Assembly (NCBI GenBank): GCA_035543455.1
Contig: DATKKE010000020.1
Location: forward strand, 1-22,089
Reading direction: 5' to 3'
Length of the DNA stretch: 22,089 nucleotides
Source: CAIKOD01 sp035543455
GTDB lineage: Archaea > Halobacteriota > Methanomicrobia > Methanomicrobiales > Methanospirillaceae
Of this stretch, positions 7,478-14,552 are shown one piece after another. A program made the translations under genes and the position numbers. Numbering within the stretch: the first letter of the stretch is position 1; each line of letters starts with the position of its first letter. Under the pieces are notes generated by a model. That model was given only the letters and a program-made list of their open reading frames with translations, did not search any database and was not told where the DNA came from.

Positions 7478-7728
7478 GGCTCTGTTGAATTCCTCACCGT
7501 ATTTATACATCACCTCGACAGGAGGGGGATTTCATCCCCCTCCCTGCCCATTCCCCATCAGGATAGCCATTGGCAGTGAAGCAAGAAGATAATTGTTCAA
7601 ATCTCTCACCATACTGGACGGGGACGCCTCAGGGCGGGGCAGAGCCCGGGAGGGTCTGAATACAAACATATTGCAGATGAATTGAGAAAGGAACTGGAAT
7701 TTATTCATTTCAGGAGGTCAACAGAGCC
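7478..7728 (-). mobile_element. MITE-like element, copy A
   Basis: A 251-bp noncoding element with perfect 11-bp terminal inverted repeats, GGCTCTGTTGA (7478-7488) and TCAACAGAGCC (7718-7728). ATATTCC occurs directly outside both ends (7471-7477 and 7730-7736, the right one after one extra C), which looks like a target-site duplication. It starts 14 bp after the stop of the protease gene. Read on the minus strand it is clearly related to copy B at about 16765-17047: shared blocks include GGCGTCCCC, CCAATGG-ATCCTGA, TGAAATCCCCCTCC and GAGGAATT-AACAGAG in the same order. No transposase is present; the parent element is not identified. Confidence 0.7.
7521..7543. repeat. Perfect hairpin inside MITE-like copy A
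   Basis: GGAGGGGGAT (7521-7530), loop TTC, ATCCCCCTCC (7534-7543): a perfect 10-bp stem. A weaker stem (ACG-A-GGAG with CTCCCGT) sits at the equivalent place in copy B, so the fold may be a kept feature of the element. Confidence 0.7.
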
Positions 7729-7821
7729 CATATTCCAGGACTCTCCCGCTTCCGGGCTCCAGGTACTTCCAAACCCCTGGATAGACGGATGCAAATCCCG
7801 TCAATGGAGCTTGGGGTACGG

Positions 7822-7843
7822 CAGGACAATTTGGGAAGTCCTG
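7822..7843. promoter_or_regulatory. Inverted repeat upstream of the Yip1 promoter
   Basis: CAGGAC (7822-7827) and GTCCTG (7838-7843) form a 6-bp inverted repeat with a 10-nt spacer, 25 nt before the box A at 7868. It could be an operator, but the arms are short. The remaining sequence between copy A and this gene holds another small repeat (CCAGG 7759-7763, CCTGG 7776-7780) and no coding frame I can support. Confidence 0.25.
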
Positions 7844-7867
7844 TAAATATCTGAACAATCCCGGTGA

Positions 7868-7876
7868 TTTTAAATA
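7868..7876 (+). promoter_or_regulatory. Box A promoter of the Yip1-family gene (leaderless)
   Basis: TTTTAAATA centred 28 nt ahead of the ATG at 7900, with no Shine-Dalgarno between. The upstream in-frame GTG at 7864 lies before the box and cannot be in a transcript started from it, so 7900 is taken as the start. Confidence 0.6.
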
Positions 7877-7899
7877 ACAACCTGTCGTACAGAATTGGT

Positions 7900-8505
7900 A
7901 TGATTGACCGGATTGGAGAGAAAATAAAAGGATTCCTGCTTAAACCCGTCGAGACGTTCAGGGGTGTCAGGGACGAGGAGATTTCCCCGACACTAGGTTA
8001 TTTCATTGTCCTGCTTATTTTTTATGGACTGCTAAGCGGGATCATCAGTGCACTTGGGGTGATGCGAAACCCGCTCCCCTCCATGCTGAACCTCGGATTA
8101 GGTCAGGCCGATCCAGTAATTACGTTTCTTACCGTCTTCTTCTCGGTAGTGATCGTATGGCTCTTCATGCTCCTGATCTGGGGGTTATGGCTCCACCTGT
8201 GGGTCCTTGTCGTCGGGGGGCGAAAAGGGCTCTGGCAGACCGAGAAAGCGGTATTGTATGGTTCCACGCCATTCCTCCTGATTGGATGGATTCCCGTAAT
8301 AGGTCTCGTTTTAGGAGGCCTTTGGGCGATCGTGCTCCAGATCCTCGGTATAAGAGAACTCCAGGAACTCTCGACCACGAAAGCCATTCTGGCGCTGATC
8401 ATACCCTTTGTCATTATCTTTGTCGTATTAATCCTGATCCTGGCGTGGCTTTTTGTGGCGGTTGTATCATCCGGGATGGTACCGATCCAGTATACCCAGT
8501 ATTAA
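7900..8505 (+). CDS. Yip1-family integral membrane protein
   Basis: A 201-aa membrane protein beginning MIDRIGEKIKGFLLKPVETF, the soluble lead-in typical of prokaryotic Yip1-domain proteins (P-x-E-T-F motif). About five hydrophobic segments follow: near residues 34-58, 75-100, 104-116, 126-150 and 170-192. The loop after the second holds GLWLHLWVLVVGGRKG, common in the family. Function is not established for archaeal members; a role in membrane organisation or transport is only suggested by the name. It is transcribed alone and converges with the DUF89 gene, the two stops being 97 nt apart. Confidence 0.8.
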   Translation: MIDRIGEKIKGFLLKPVETFRGVRDEEISPTLGYFIVLLIFYGLLSGIISALGVMRNPLPSMLNLGLGQADPVITFLTVFFSVVIVWLFMLLIWGLWLHLWVLVVGGRKGLWQTEKAVLYGSTPFLLIGWIPVIGLVLGGLWAIVLQILGIRELQELSTTKAILALIIPFVIIFVVLILILAWLFVAVVSSGMVPIQYTQY

Positions 8506-8602
8506 ATTTTTCACCAGCGCTGAGTTACCATTACTATGGTCAGGGCCATCCTGTCCCCTGTACCCGGATGGAGGAGACCATAATTCCTGTTATTCTTAAT
8601 GA

Positions 8603-9472
8603 TCAGGTGTTTTCAGCGGATGATCTGAGCATGGCAACCATGGAACCACGGGGAACGCCCACTTCTTCGGCAACCGGCTCGCATTTTACTGACATGAAGT
8701 ACGCTACAGGCGGAAGGTTGTCATAGAGCGACAATGATTCGTAATTAGCCATCCCTTTCGAAATTATCAGGGTACATTCAGCGAGGGCTTTTTCGAGAAC
8801 CGCCGGAGCGCACTCCAGCCTTACCCCTAGCTCACTCCCGAGACCCGTCGTCGTAATTCTTGTTACAAAATGCTCAAGATTGAGCTCCTCCGCTTCGGAC
8901 AGGGTCGCGTCATTGAGGATCGGGGCTTCACGGAGGACCAGTGTGATTTCAGCCCCCTTTGAATGGAGAAATTCCAAAAGGAGCCGGTCAAAAACGATCT
9001 CCCCGCAGTTGTCGGTGAAGTATACAACACGCCGGGTAAGGGGTTTAATTTTATCGGTATCGTCAATCGTCAGGCCTCCGGCAAAACTCTTCTCAAAAAA
9101 CCCGAGAAAATTTTTCGTGACCGTGTGAGCTTTTACTCCGTAATCGTAGGTGTTTCCGATGATCGATGCAAGGACCAGGTCCCGGAATGAACAGAGACGG
9201 GGACGGACCTGCCTGCAGACCTCCATGGCTTCCCGGTTGCTCTGGATTTTCAACTCGGTAAATGGATCGTCGCACCCCAGTATCCCGTATGCATGCCGGT
9301 GGACGGCACTGGCAATCTGCGGATGCGTTTTTTTGGTGTCGCGAAGCCTTGAAAGCAATTCTGCACACGATTGCACAATATCGCGGGTACATTCCGGATC
9401 CGCCTTGCACAGGCTGCATTCAAGTCTGACCCTGGAGAGGAGGCAATCATAACAACGGTCGTCAAGCTTCAT
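8603..9472 (-). CDS. ARMT1-like DUF89 metal-dependent phosphatase family protein
   Basis: A 289-aa protein of the DUF89/ARMT1-like family (COG1578), whose studied members are metal-dependent phosphatases thought to remove damaged or reactive phosphometabolites. The N-terminus carries Cys clusters (C7-x2-C10, C19-x2-C22) seen in the prokaryotic subfamily. Signatures are SIIGNTYDYGVKAH (103-116), YFTDNCGEIVFDRLL (151-165) with metal-binding D154/N155, and ISKGMANYESL (237-247), followed by MSVKCEPVAEEVGVPRGS. The ATG at 9472 has an upstream GAAGGAG on the minus strand. It lies 36 nt downstream of the tRNA-Pro gene in the same direction. The physiological substrate is unknown. Confidence 0.88.
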   Translation of the reverse strand: MKLDDRCYDCLLSRVRLECSLCKADPECTRDIVQSCAELLSRLRDTKKTHPQIASAVHRHAYGILGCDDPFTELKIQSNREAMEVCRQVRPRLCSFRDLVLASIIGNTYDYGVKAHTVTKNFLGFFEKSFAGGLTIDDTDKIKPLTRRVVYFTDNCGEIVFDRLLLEFLHSKGAEITLVLREAPILNDATLSEAEELNLEHFVTRITTTGLGSELGVRLECAPAVLEKALAECTLIISKGMANYESLSLYDNLPPVAYFMSVKCEPVAEEVGVPRGSMVAMLRSSAENT

Positions 9473-9491
9473 GCACGCGCAACTCCTTCAT

Positions 9492-9500
9492 TAAAAAAAT
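9492..9500 (-). terminator. Poly-T terminator of tRNA-Pro
   Basis: On the minus strand an AT7AA tract (plus-strand TTAAAAAAAT, 9491-9500) begins nine bases after the tRNA 3' end, a normal archaeal termination signal. Confidence 0.55.
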
Positions 9501-9508
9501 AAGAATGA

Positions 9509-9583
9509 TGAGGCCACCGCGATTTGAACGCAGGTCAGAAGACCCCCAGTCTCCTAGGATGGTCCAGGCTACCCTATGGCCCC
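9509..9583 (-). tRNA. tRNA-Pro (anticodon GGG)
   Basis: A 75-nt cloverleaf without intron. The acceptor stem GGGGCCA (9583-9577) pairs with TGGCCTC (9516-9510) with one G-U; discriminator A at 9509. The D stem is GGGT/ATCC, the anticodon stem GGAGA/TCTTC with loop CTGGGGG, and the T arm CTGCG-TTCAAAT-CGCGG. The anticodon GGG is at 9547-9545 (minus strand), reading CCC and CCU proline codons. CCA is not encoded. A TTAATATC element (9601-9608), an AT-rich box on the minus strand about 22 nt upstream, is a likely promoter. Confidence 0.93.
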
Positions 9584-9707
9584 GCACTCATACCTGTTGG
9601 TTAATATCCCATATCTATCTTAGTGTCCGGGATCTGACCCCGGGCTTTGGTATTTTCCATAGCTTTACCGGGCAATACCTGTCCCTGATAGCGTGTCCCG
9701 GGAGAGA

Positions 9708-9902
9708 TCAGTCTTCAATTTTTTCAACCGTTACCCGCACTTTATCGCCAGGCTTGAAATTATGCCCTTTCAGGACATCGATATTGAACCACAGGCAGGA
9801 GGGATCATGTGACGTGGAGTCCTGCGCCATCAGGCAATCTTTCTGTTCGTTTATATTTGCCACAAATTCTATTTTCGAGACAATCTCAGTGACCCTGGTC
9901 AT
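9708..9902 (-). CDS. Hypothetical 64-aa protein
   Basis: A short acidic-neutral protein I do not recognise. It starts MTRVTEIVSKIEFVAN and ends with a beta-strand-like KPGDKVRVTVEKIED, reminiscent of small beta-barrel modules, but no family can be named. Cys23 and Cys36 are the only cysteines. The ATG at 9902 has only a weak TGATCC upstream. It begins 27 nt after the stop of the DUF7123-like gene on the same strand and may be cotranscribed with it. Synonymous third positions are GC-mixed as in neighbouring genes, so it is plausible but not proven as a gene. Confidence 0.5.
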   Translation of the reverse strand: MTRVTEIVSKIEFVANINEQKDCLMAQDSTSHDPSCLWFNIDVLKGHNFKPGDKVRVTVEKIED

Positions 9903-9929
9903 AGGATCAAAAATAGATGTAAAGGGTTA

Positions 9930-10184
9930 TTAGTATACCGACCGTGGCTTAACCATCCACGTCGTGCTGTTCGAATAGCTCCAGCGGATAATTGCAAGTT
10001 CCTGGCAGATTTCAGACAGGATCGCCATGTTGGTCCCGACCTCCTTCGCCGATAGACCCAGCTCTTTTGCAATGTATTTTGATTTGAAGTAATGTTTTCC
10101 TTTGGTAACACCGGACTTAAGGCATTGGATTATCCTCGACTGTGTTTCGTTATATGAATCGGTGATGCGCCGTGTTGACGACAG
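9930..10184 (-). CDS. DUF7123-like winged-helix-type small protein, apparent CTG start
   Basis: An 84-aa frame that resembles DUF7123-type proteins of haloarchaea and relatives. Its core GKHYFKSKYIAKELGLSAKEVGTNM has the look of a winged-helix DNA-binding unit (residues 29-53), followed by the strand RWSYSNSTTWMV (68-79). Between the in-frame TAG ahead of it and Met53 there is no ATG, GTG or TTG. A consensus Shine-Dalgarno GGAGG (10196-10192) lies exactly 7 nt before CTG at 10184, so CTG is taken as the start. A strong box A is found at 10221-10234. It may be an archaeal transcription regulator. A sequencing error near the 5' end is the alternative explanation for the odd start. Confidence 0.75.
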   Translation of the reverse strand: MSSTRRITDSYNETQSRIIQCLKSGVTKGKHYFKSKYIAKELGLSAKEVGTNMAILSEICQELAIIRWSYSNSTTWMVKPRSVY

Positions 10185-10220
10185 TATCTCACCTCCGGAG
10201 ATATGAAGCTATAAAATGAT

Positions 10221-10234
10221 CTTATATATATAAA
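10221..10234 (-). promoter_or_regulatory. Box A promoter of the DUF7123-like gene
   Basis: TTTATATATATAAG on the minus strand, about 25 nt before a predicted start site near 10203. That leaves a short leader carrying the GGAGG ribosome site. The box is nearly palindromic, so it could also drive plus-strand transcription. Confidence 0.6.
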
Positions 10235-10371
10235 TACCTACTTTCCCTGCACAATTTCCGAGGGATTTTCGAAGAGCACTTCGACAAAGGACGAAATTAT
10301 GGCAGGATTCAGGGGGATCCCGGAGCTCCAGCAGACGGTGAGAAAAATATTAAGTCCGGATTTCTGCGAAG

Positions 10372-12210
10372 TCAGCCATGGGTCGATGCAAGGGCAATTT
10401 TTTCAACCAGGCGGTCAAGGACTTCATCCCTCATACCTTCGACAAATTTGATACTTCCGACGACAAGGTGCCCTCCGCCACTAATGCCTCCGCCTGGAAT
10501 TTCGTCCCTAAGCTCCCTGACCATCCGGGGAATGTTCATCATGACACCCCGTGAACGGAGAACCGCAAAATCCGGACCAAACCCGATCGTGACAACGGGT
10601 TTTCCTTCGTTAGCCCGGCATAAACGGTCATGGACTTCCCCTGATGTCTTCCCGGGTGGCGGGAACGTGAACTTGTGGGCGTGTATCTCCACATCGATGA
10701 GAAACAGTTCTGCCCCGTTCGAAAGCGTCTTCCTGCGTACATGGGGCATGCAGGCATTCATCTGGTCTTCGATCATTGCATTTGCCCCTTCGACAAGCGT
10801 GCCGATAAGGCGTCTGTGCCGTTCCGGGTTACTCGTCAGGTTCAGGATATCCTTGATAAGTTCCCGGCCATCATTGAACCGGAGCCAGAATTGCTCATAA
10901 TCAAGGGCAAGTGCAATATTTTTACATTCATCCTCGGAGTACGAGTCCTTTACCAGGGCCAGGAACAATGCCCGTTCTGGCGCTTCGCTACGGTCCCCCA
11001 CACCGGCAATAGCCGGAATATGACGGATATTCTGTTCAACAGAGGGATTGATCAGGCGTGCCACTTCCGTACCGAGCATCCCGGCGGTAATGCCGAAATC
11101 CCCCCCGACATGATACGGGTTCACGTGGCCTATTATGAATTTGTCCACTATCGCGTCCGGATGGTGATGGTCGATGACTACAATGGGGAGATCATAGACC
11201 CTGGCCATGTAGTACGAAGGAAGATCTTCCTCGGTCGACCCGTTATCGGTCAGAAGGATCAGGGGCATTTTCTGGCCGAACCTCACGTGGTCCTTGAGCG
11301 AGAAGTCGAGATCTCTTGTAATATCTTCGATTTCGTAAAATGGTGCCTTTGAGGGAGCCCGCTTGAACAGGAAATAATCGGAATCAAAGTCCCCGCCGGA
11401 CTCCCTGATCAGTGACGTAACTGCCTGTTCGATTGCAACGGCCGAACAGATCCCGTCTGCATCGGCATGGTGGCGAAGGATAATCGGCTGGGATGTGAAA
11501 ACTGCCCGCCTGATGATCTTCGCAATCTTCCGCATTTCAGGCCGGAGTTTCTCGAGCACTTCACTTTTTATGAGGAGGGGTATTTCGGGGGGTTCCGACC
11601 GGATATCGAGTGCCGTATCGATCCTTGCCCGTACCGACTCGGCTTCGGGACCGGTCAGAACGGTAAGGGAATCAACTTCTATCTGCAACTGGTTATTGCG
11701 CTGCATCACCTCCCCGATAATCCGGACGAGGTCGCTTAATTCTGCTTCAGGATAGGCCCTGACACCTGCCTCGACAAATGCTGCGGCATTTTCCGTTCCC
11801 GATTCATCGACGATCGTGAAGATCGTGGGGCCGCTGGTCTGCTTTATCTGGGCGATCTCCCCTTCAATACTCACAGTTCTCCCTATTTTCTTCCCGAGAT
11901 CCGACAGGAGGACCGCAGGACTCTTCTTTTCAACGGTCTGGATTTTATAGACAGGGATCACGACCTCCTCGAGGTCAATATTCCCGTTATTCCTTATCGT
12001 TTTCACCCGTACGAGGATAGTCTCCCGTTCCTTGTGATCGGTCTTTACATTGGTCTTATGGACGAGTCCTTTTACCCGATCATTCAGCTGGACGAATGTA
12101 CCGAATGTGGCAAAACCCTGGACCCGCCCGGCATACAGGTTTCCCTCTTCGACGTCCCCGAGGTCACACGTTGCCCCGAGGCGATATACCGTTATTTCAT
12201 CATTTTCCAT
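10372..12210 (-). CDS. Archaeal RecJ-like DHH/DHHA1 phosphoesterase with S1 and OB domains
   Basis: A 612-aa protein. Domains in order: S1-like RNA/DNA-binding domain (about 21-72, GNLYAGRVQGFATFGTFVQLNDRVKGLVH), an OB-fold (about 108-185), a DHH phosphoesterase domain (about 242-410), and a DHHA1 domain ending in GGGISGGGH (573-581). Catalytic motifs are RHHADADG (246-253), LLTDNGS (319-325) and DHHH (347-350). This is the architecture of the archaeal RecJ-like group COG1107, single-strand exonucleases on DNA or RNA. Many members also carry an N-terminal DnaJ-type zinc finger; none is seen here or just upstream. The ATG at 12210 has GAGG 7 nt before it. It is the last gene of a five-gene minus-strand run, 77 nt after RNase Z. 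Confidence 0.88.
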   Translation of the reverse strand: MENDEITVYRLGATCDLGDVEEGNLYAGRVQGFATFGTFVQLNDRVKGLVHKTNVKTDHKERETILVRVKTIRNNGNIDLEEVVIPVYKIQTVEKKSPAVLLSDLGKKIGRTVSIEGEIAQIKQTSGPTIFTIVDESGTENAAAFVEAGVRAYPEAELSDLVRIIGEVMQRNNQLQIEVDSLTVLTGPEAESVRARIDTALDIRSEPPEIPLLIKSEVLEKLRPEMRKIAKIIRRAVFTSQPIILRHHADADGICSAVAIEQAVTSLIRESGGDFDSDYFLFKRAPSKAPFYEIEDITRDLDFSLKDHVRFGQKMPLILLTDNGSTEEDLPSYYMARVYDLPIVVIDHHHPDAIVDKFIIGHVNPYHVGGDFGITAGMLGTEVARLINPSVEQNIRHIPAIAGVGDRSEAPERALFLALVKDSYSEDECKNIALALDYEQFWLRFNDGRELIKDILNLTSNPERHRRLIGTLVEGANAMIEDQMNACMPHVRRKTLSNGAELFLIDVEIHAHKFTFPPPGKTSGEVHDRLCRANEGKPVVTIGFGPDFAVLRSRGVMMNIPRMVRELRDEIPGGGISGGGHLVVGSIKFVEGMRDEVLDRLVEKIALASTHG

Positions 12211-12287
12211 ACGAAATCCTCAAATATTCCCCTTGTTGCGGTCATCCCCGGATGTCTTCCTGCGATTCCCTGGGACCTCTGAATGGT

Positions 12288-13235
12288 CTACCCCCTGAAT
12301 GGTATTTCGAGCATATCAAGATCGTCGGGGGCGATCACATTTCCACAAAACCTTTTTGCAGCATCCCTGATATGACTTGCTGTACCGGTATAACGGGAGC
12401 TGATATGAACGAGAGCAAGGGTCACTGCAGAGAGTTCACGTGCGATCTCTCCGGCTTCCCCCGATGTCGAATGAAAGACTTCCCTTGCCCGATCTGCTTC
12501 TGAATCGTCATATGTCGCATCATGAATAACCAGGTCGGCCTGGTCGGTAACTGAAGTAATTTCCCTGAGCACCGGCCTCGTGTCTCCCGTGTAGACTATG
12601 GTCCGCCCGGGGCGTGGAGGCCCCATCACCTCATCGGGATGCACTTCGACCGGTCCGTTGTCTCCTGTAACCGACACCGCATCGCCCCGCTGGAGACGTC
12701 CGAATAAGGGCCCGGGGTTCACCCCGAGGGCAATCGCCCGTTCGCGGTCAAACCTCCCCGGCCGTTTGTCCTCAATGAGAACATATCCCAGGCTTTCAAG
12801 ACCGTGATCGGTTGAAAAAGCCCTTACAGAATAACCATTGAAACGAACCAGCGAACCGTGCCCGAGCTCCTCGGCATTAACCGGAAATTTTACATTGAAG
12901 CGGCAGAGCTGTCCAAGCCCGGTGACGAAATCATGTACCCATCGGGGGCCGTAAATGGGGAGCGGTTCCTTCCTTCCATTAAAGGAGAGGGTCTGAATGA
13001 GCCCGATTATCCCAAGGAAATGATCGGCATGCCAGTGCGTAATAAAGATCGCATCCACCGTGAACCCTGTCCGGGCCCTCATCATCTGTTGTTGTGCACC
13101 TTCGCCACAGTCAAAAAGGAGCGTGTCTGACCCTCGCCGGATCATAATACAGGGTGGGTTCCGGAACGGGGTCGGGAGGGCACCGGCGGTCCCGAGAAAA
13201 TAGACCTGAAGTGTTTCTCCGGTTATAAAAACCAC
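12288..13235 (-). CDS. rnz: Ribonuclease Z (tRNA 3' processing endonuclease)
   Basis: RNase Z cleaves tRNA precursors after the discriminator base. The protein has 315 aa. The metallo-beta-lactamase zinc site is H67-W-H69-A-D71-H72, and the N-terminal FLGTAGALPTPFRNPPCIMI is typical of the family. Later signatures are TDHGLESLGYVL, the VYTGDTRP motif with metal-binding Asp, and LALVHISSRY near the C-terminus. The start is GTG at 13235, preceded by AGGA, and overlaps the upstream gene by 13 nt. A tRNA gene without encoded CCA (9509-9583) in the same window is the type of substrate this enzyme handles. Confidence 0.94.
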   Translation of the reverse strand: MVFITGETLQVYFLGTAGALPTPFRNPPCIMIRRGSDTLLFDCGEGAQQQMMRARTGFTVDAIFITHWHADHFLGIIGLIQTLSFNGRKEPLPIYGPRWVHDFVTGLGQLCRFNVKFPVNAEELGHGSLVRFNGYSVRAFSTDHGLESLGYVLIEDKRPGRFDRERAIALGVNPGPLFGRLQRGDAVSVTGDNGPVEVHPDEVMGPPRPGRTIVYTGDTRPVLREITSVTDQADLVIHDATYDDSEADRAREVFHSTSGEAGEIARELSAVTLALVHISSRYTGTASHIRDAAKRFCGNVIAPDDLDMLEIPFRG

Positions 13236-13996
13236 TTCCTGAACAGGATCATACTCTTTTTCGCCTCTTCAAGGGACCTCCCCTCAACAACAGTGACGCC
13301 GGAATAATGTTTTTTCACCGCTTGTCCCACGTTCTCCCAGTCAATAGTGCCTTCGCCGAGGGCAAGGTGTTCATCGGCAGAGCCATGATTATCGTGAAGG
13401 TGAATATGGTTCGCAGAACGGAGGAGCGGAAGAAATTCCTTAACCTGACCCACGGTATTCGCATGCCCGAAATCTATGGTGATCCCGATACCTTCGACGC
13501 CTTCTGTCATCCCGGCAAGTTCGAGCGGTCTCTGGCAGAGAAATTCCTTGATCCCTATCATATTCTCGAGGCAGGCAAGCACCCCGTGCCCGGTCGCAAC
13601 CCGGCCAATCAACCGGAGAGCCTCCTTCTGATTACGCCAGGCAGATTCAGGGAGCAATTTTCCTACCGGGGAGAGATAACCCGGATGGATGGTGACGGTC
13701 GTTGTGAAGTCAGATGCATATTCAATACACCTGCATACCTGCCTGACAGATTCTTCCCAGATCGGGTGGTTGAGCGTAGCAAGGTTGAGGTCCCCGTAGG
13801 GTGCGTGGACGGTAATACCAAGCCCCGTAGATTCCACAACTTCCCGGATAGCATCCCTGTTGCGAGGATCATCAAGGCGGTAACGGCCATCGGCTACGAT
13901 CTCCCAGCCGACATACCCGGCATCCCTGATGCCGTACACCCATTCAAGGGATTCCCAGACTTTGGAGGAGGATGAAAAATAGGGGACGACCGTCAC
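13223..13996 (-). CDS. TIM-barrel sugar-phosphate isomerase / AP endonuclease 2 family protein
   Basis: A 257-aa member of the xylose-isomerase-like TIM-barrel family (AP endonuclease family 2). Metal-site segments are recognisable: VHAPYGDLNLA, TIHPGYLSP, CLENMIG, TIDFGHANT, HIHLHDNHG and HLALGEGTIDW. The start is set at GTG 13996, giving MTVVPYFSSSSKVWESLEWVYG. It has AGGAGG 9 nt upstream and lies one base after the kinase stop; the longer frame to 14095 would run deep into the kinase gene and add no family sequence. Substrate is unknown: it could be a sugar isomerase or an endonuclease-IV relative. Confidence 0.85.
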   Translation of the reverse strand: MTVVPYFSSSSKVWESLEWVYGIRDAGYVGWEIVADGRYRLDDPRNRDAIREVVESTGLGITVHAPYGDLNLATLNHPIWEESVRQVCRCIEYASDFTTTVTIHPGYLSPVGKLLPESAWRNQKEALRLIGRVATGHGVLACLENMIGIKEFLCQRPLELAGMTEGVEGIGITIDFGHANTVGQVKEFLPLLRSANHIHLHDNHGSADEHLALGEGTIDWENVGQAVKKHYSGVTVVEGRSLEEAKKSMILFRKWFL

Positions 13997-13997
13997 G

Positions 13998-14552
13998 TCA
14001 GCGTTCCTCCTGGATCCTGGAAAGCAGTGCCTTAACCTGTCCGGCAAATTCATCGAGCGTGCCGGTGTTGCTGATCGTATAGTCCGCTTCCCCAAGTGCA
14101 GCCATTAGTCCCCATGCAGTCTCCCGTTCGTCTCTGGCCCGAAGGGTCTCCCGTGTATGGGCATCATCCGGCCTGCCCCGTGCATTGACCCTCGTTAACC
14201 TCATATCGAAGGGCGAATCGATGGCTACCAGGATAAACCCGGGAAAATGCCCACGGAACACCCGGACTTCCGAATCCCCCCTGATGCCATCCACGAGGAC
14301 GATCGGAGCCTGCTCCTGTTCGATCACCGGGACACAGAGCCTTGCCACCGCATCCATGCCGCCGGTGGCGCGGAGCAGGTTTGCCGTCCTCCCGAGATTT
14401 TCATCGGTTAGCGGGAGACCGGCTTTTATTACCTCCCCCCGTATTACATCACCCATGACGATGACAGGGATTCCAGCCGTTTTGGCAATCTTTGAAAATT
14501 CCCCTTTACCGCTCGCAGGGAATCCAACGACCCCCAGTACCTTCGTAGGCAA
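13998..14552 (-). CDS. UPF0200-family P-loop nucleotide kinase-like protein
   Basis: A 184-aa P-loop NTPase resembling adenylate/dephospho-CoA kinases, in the archaeal UPF0200 group. The Walker A is GFPASGKGEFS close to the N-terminus, followed by VIVMGDVIRGEV (nucleoside-binding region), IVLVDGIRGDSEV (Walker B-like) and a lid-like RGRPDDAHTRETLRARDERE. The start is uncertain: TTG at 14552 sits 5 nt after GGAGG (14562-14558), whereas the GTG at 14558 lies inside that ribosome site. Either way the gene overlaps the 3' end of the radical SAM gene by about 50 nt. The stop is one base before the next gene. The true substrate is not known. Confidence 0.85.
   Translation of the reverse strand: MPTKVLGVVGFPASGKGEFSKIAKTAGIPVIVMGDVIRGEVIKAGLPLTDENLGRTANLLRATGGMDAVARLCVPVIEQEQAPIVLVDGIRGDSEVRVFRGHFPGFILVAIDSPFDMRLTRVNARGRPDDAHTRETLRARDERETAWGLMAALGEADYTISNTGTLDEFAGQVKALLSRIQEER

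Noticed and set aside
10299..10451. A 50-codon plus-strand frame (MAGFRGIPELQQTVRKIL...) behind the near-palindromic box A
   Set aside because: Its first 24 codons look protein-like, but the second half runs antisense through the 3' end of the RecJ-like gene, and the ribosome site is weak. No family is recognisable.
13997..14095. Upstream extension of the TIM-barrel gene
   Set aside because: It would overlap nearly 100 nt of the kinase gene and carries no family sequence; GTG 13996 has a proper ribosome site.
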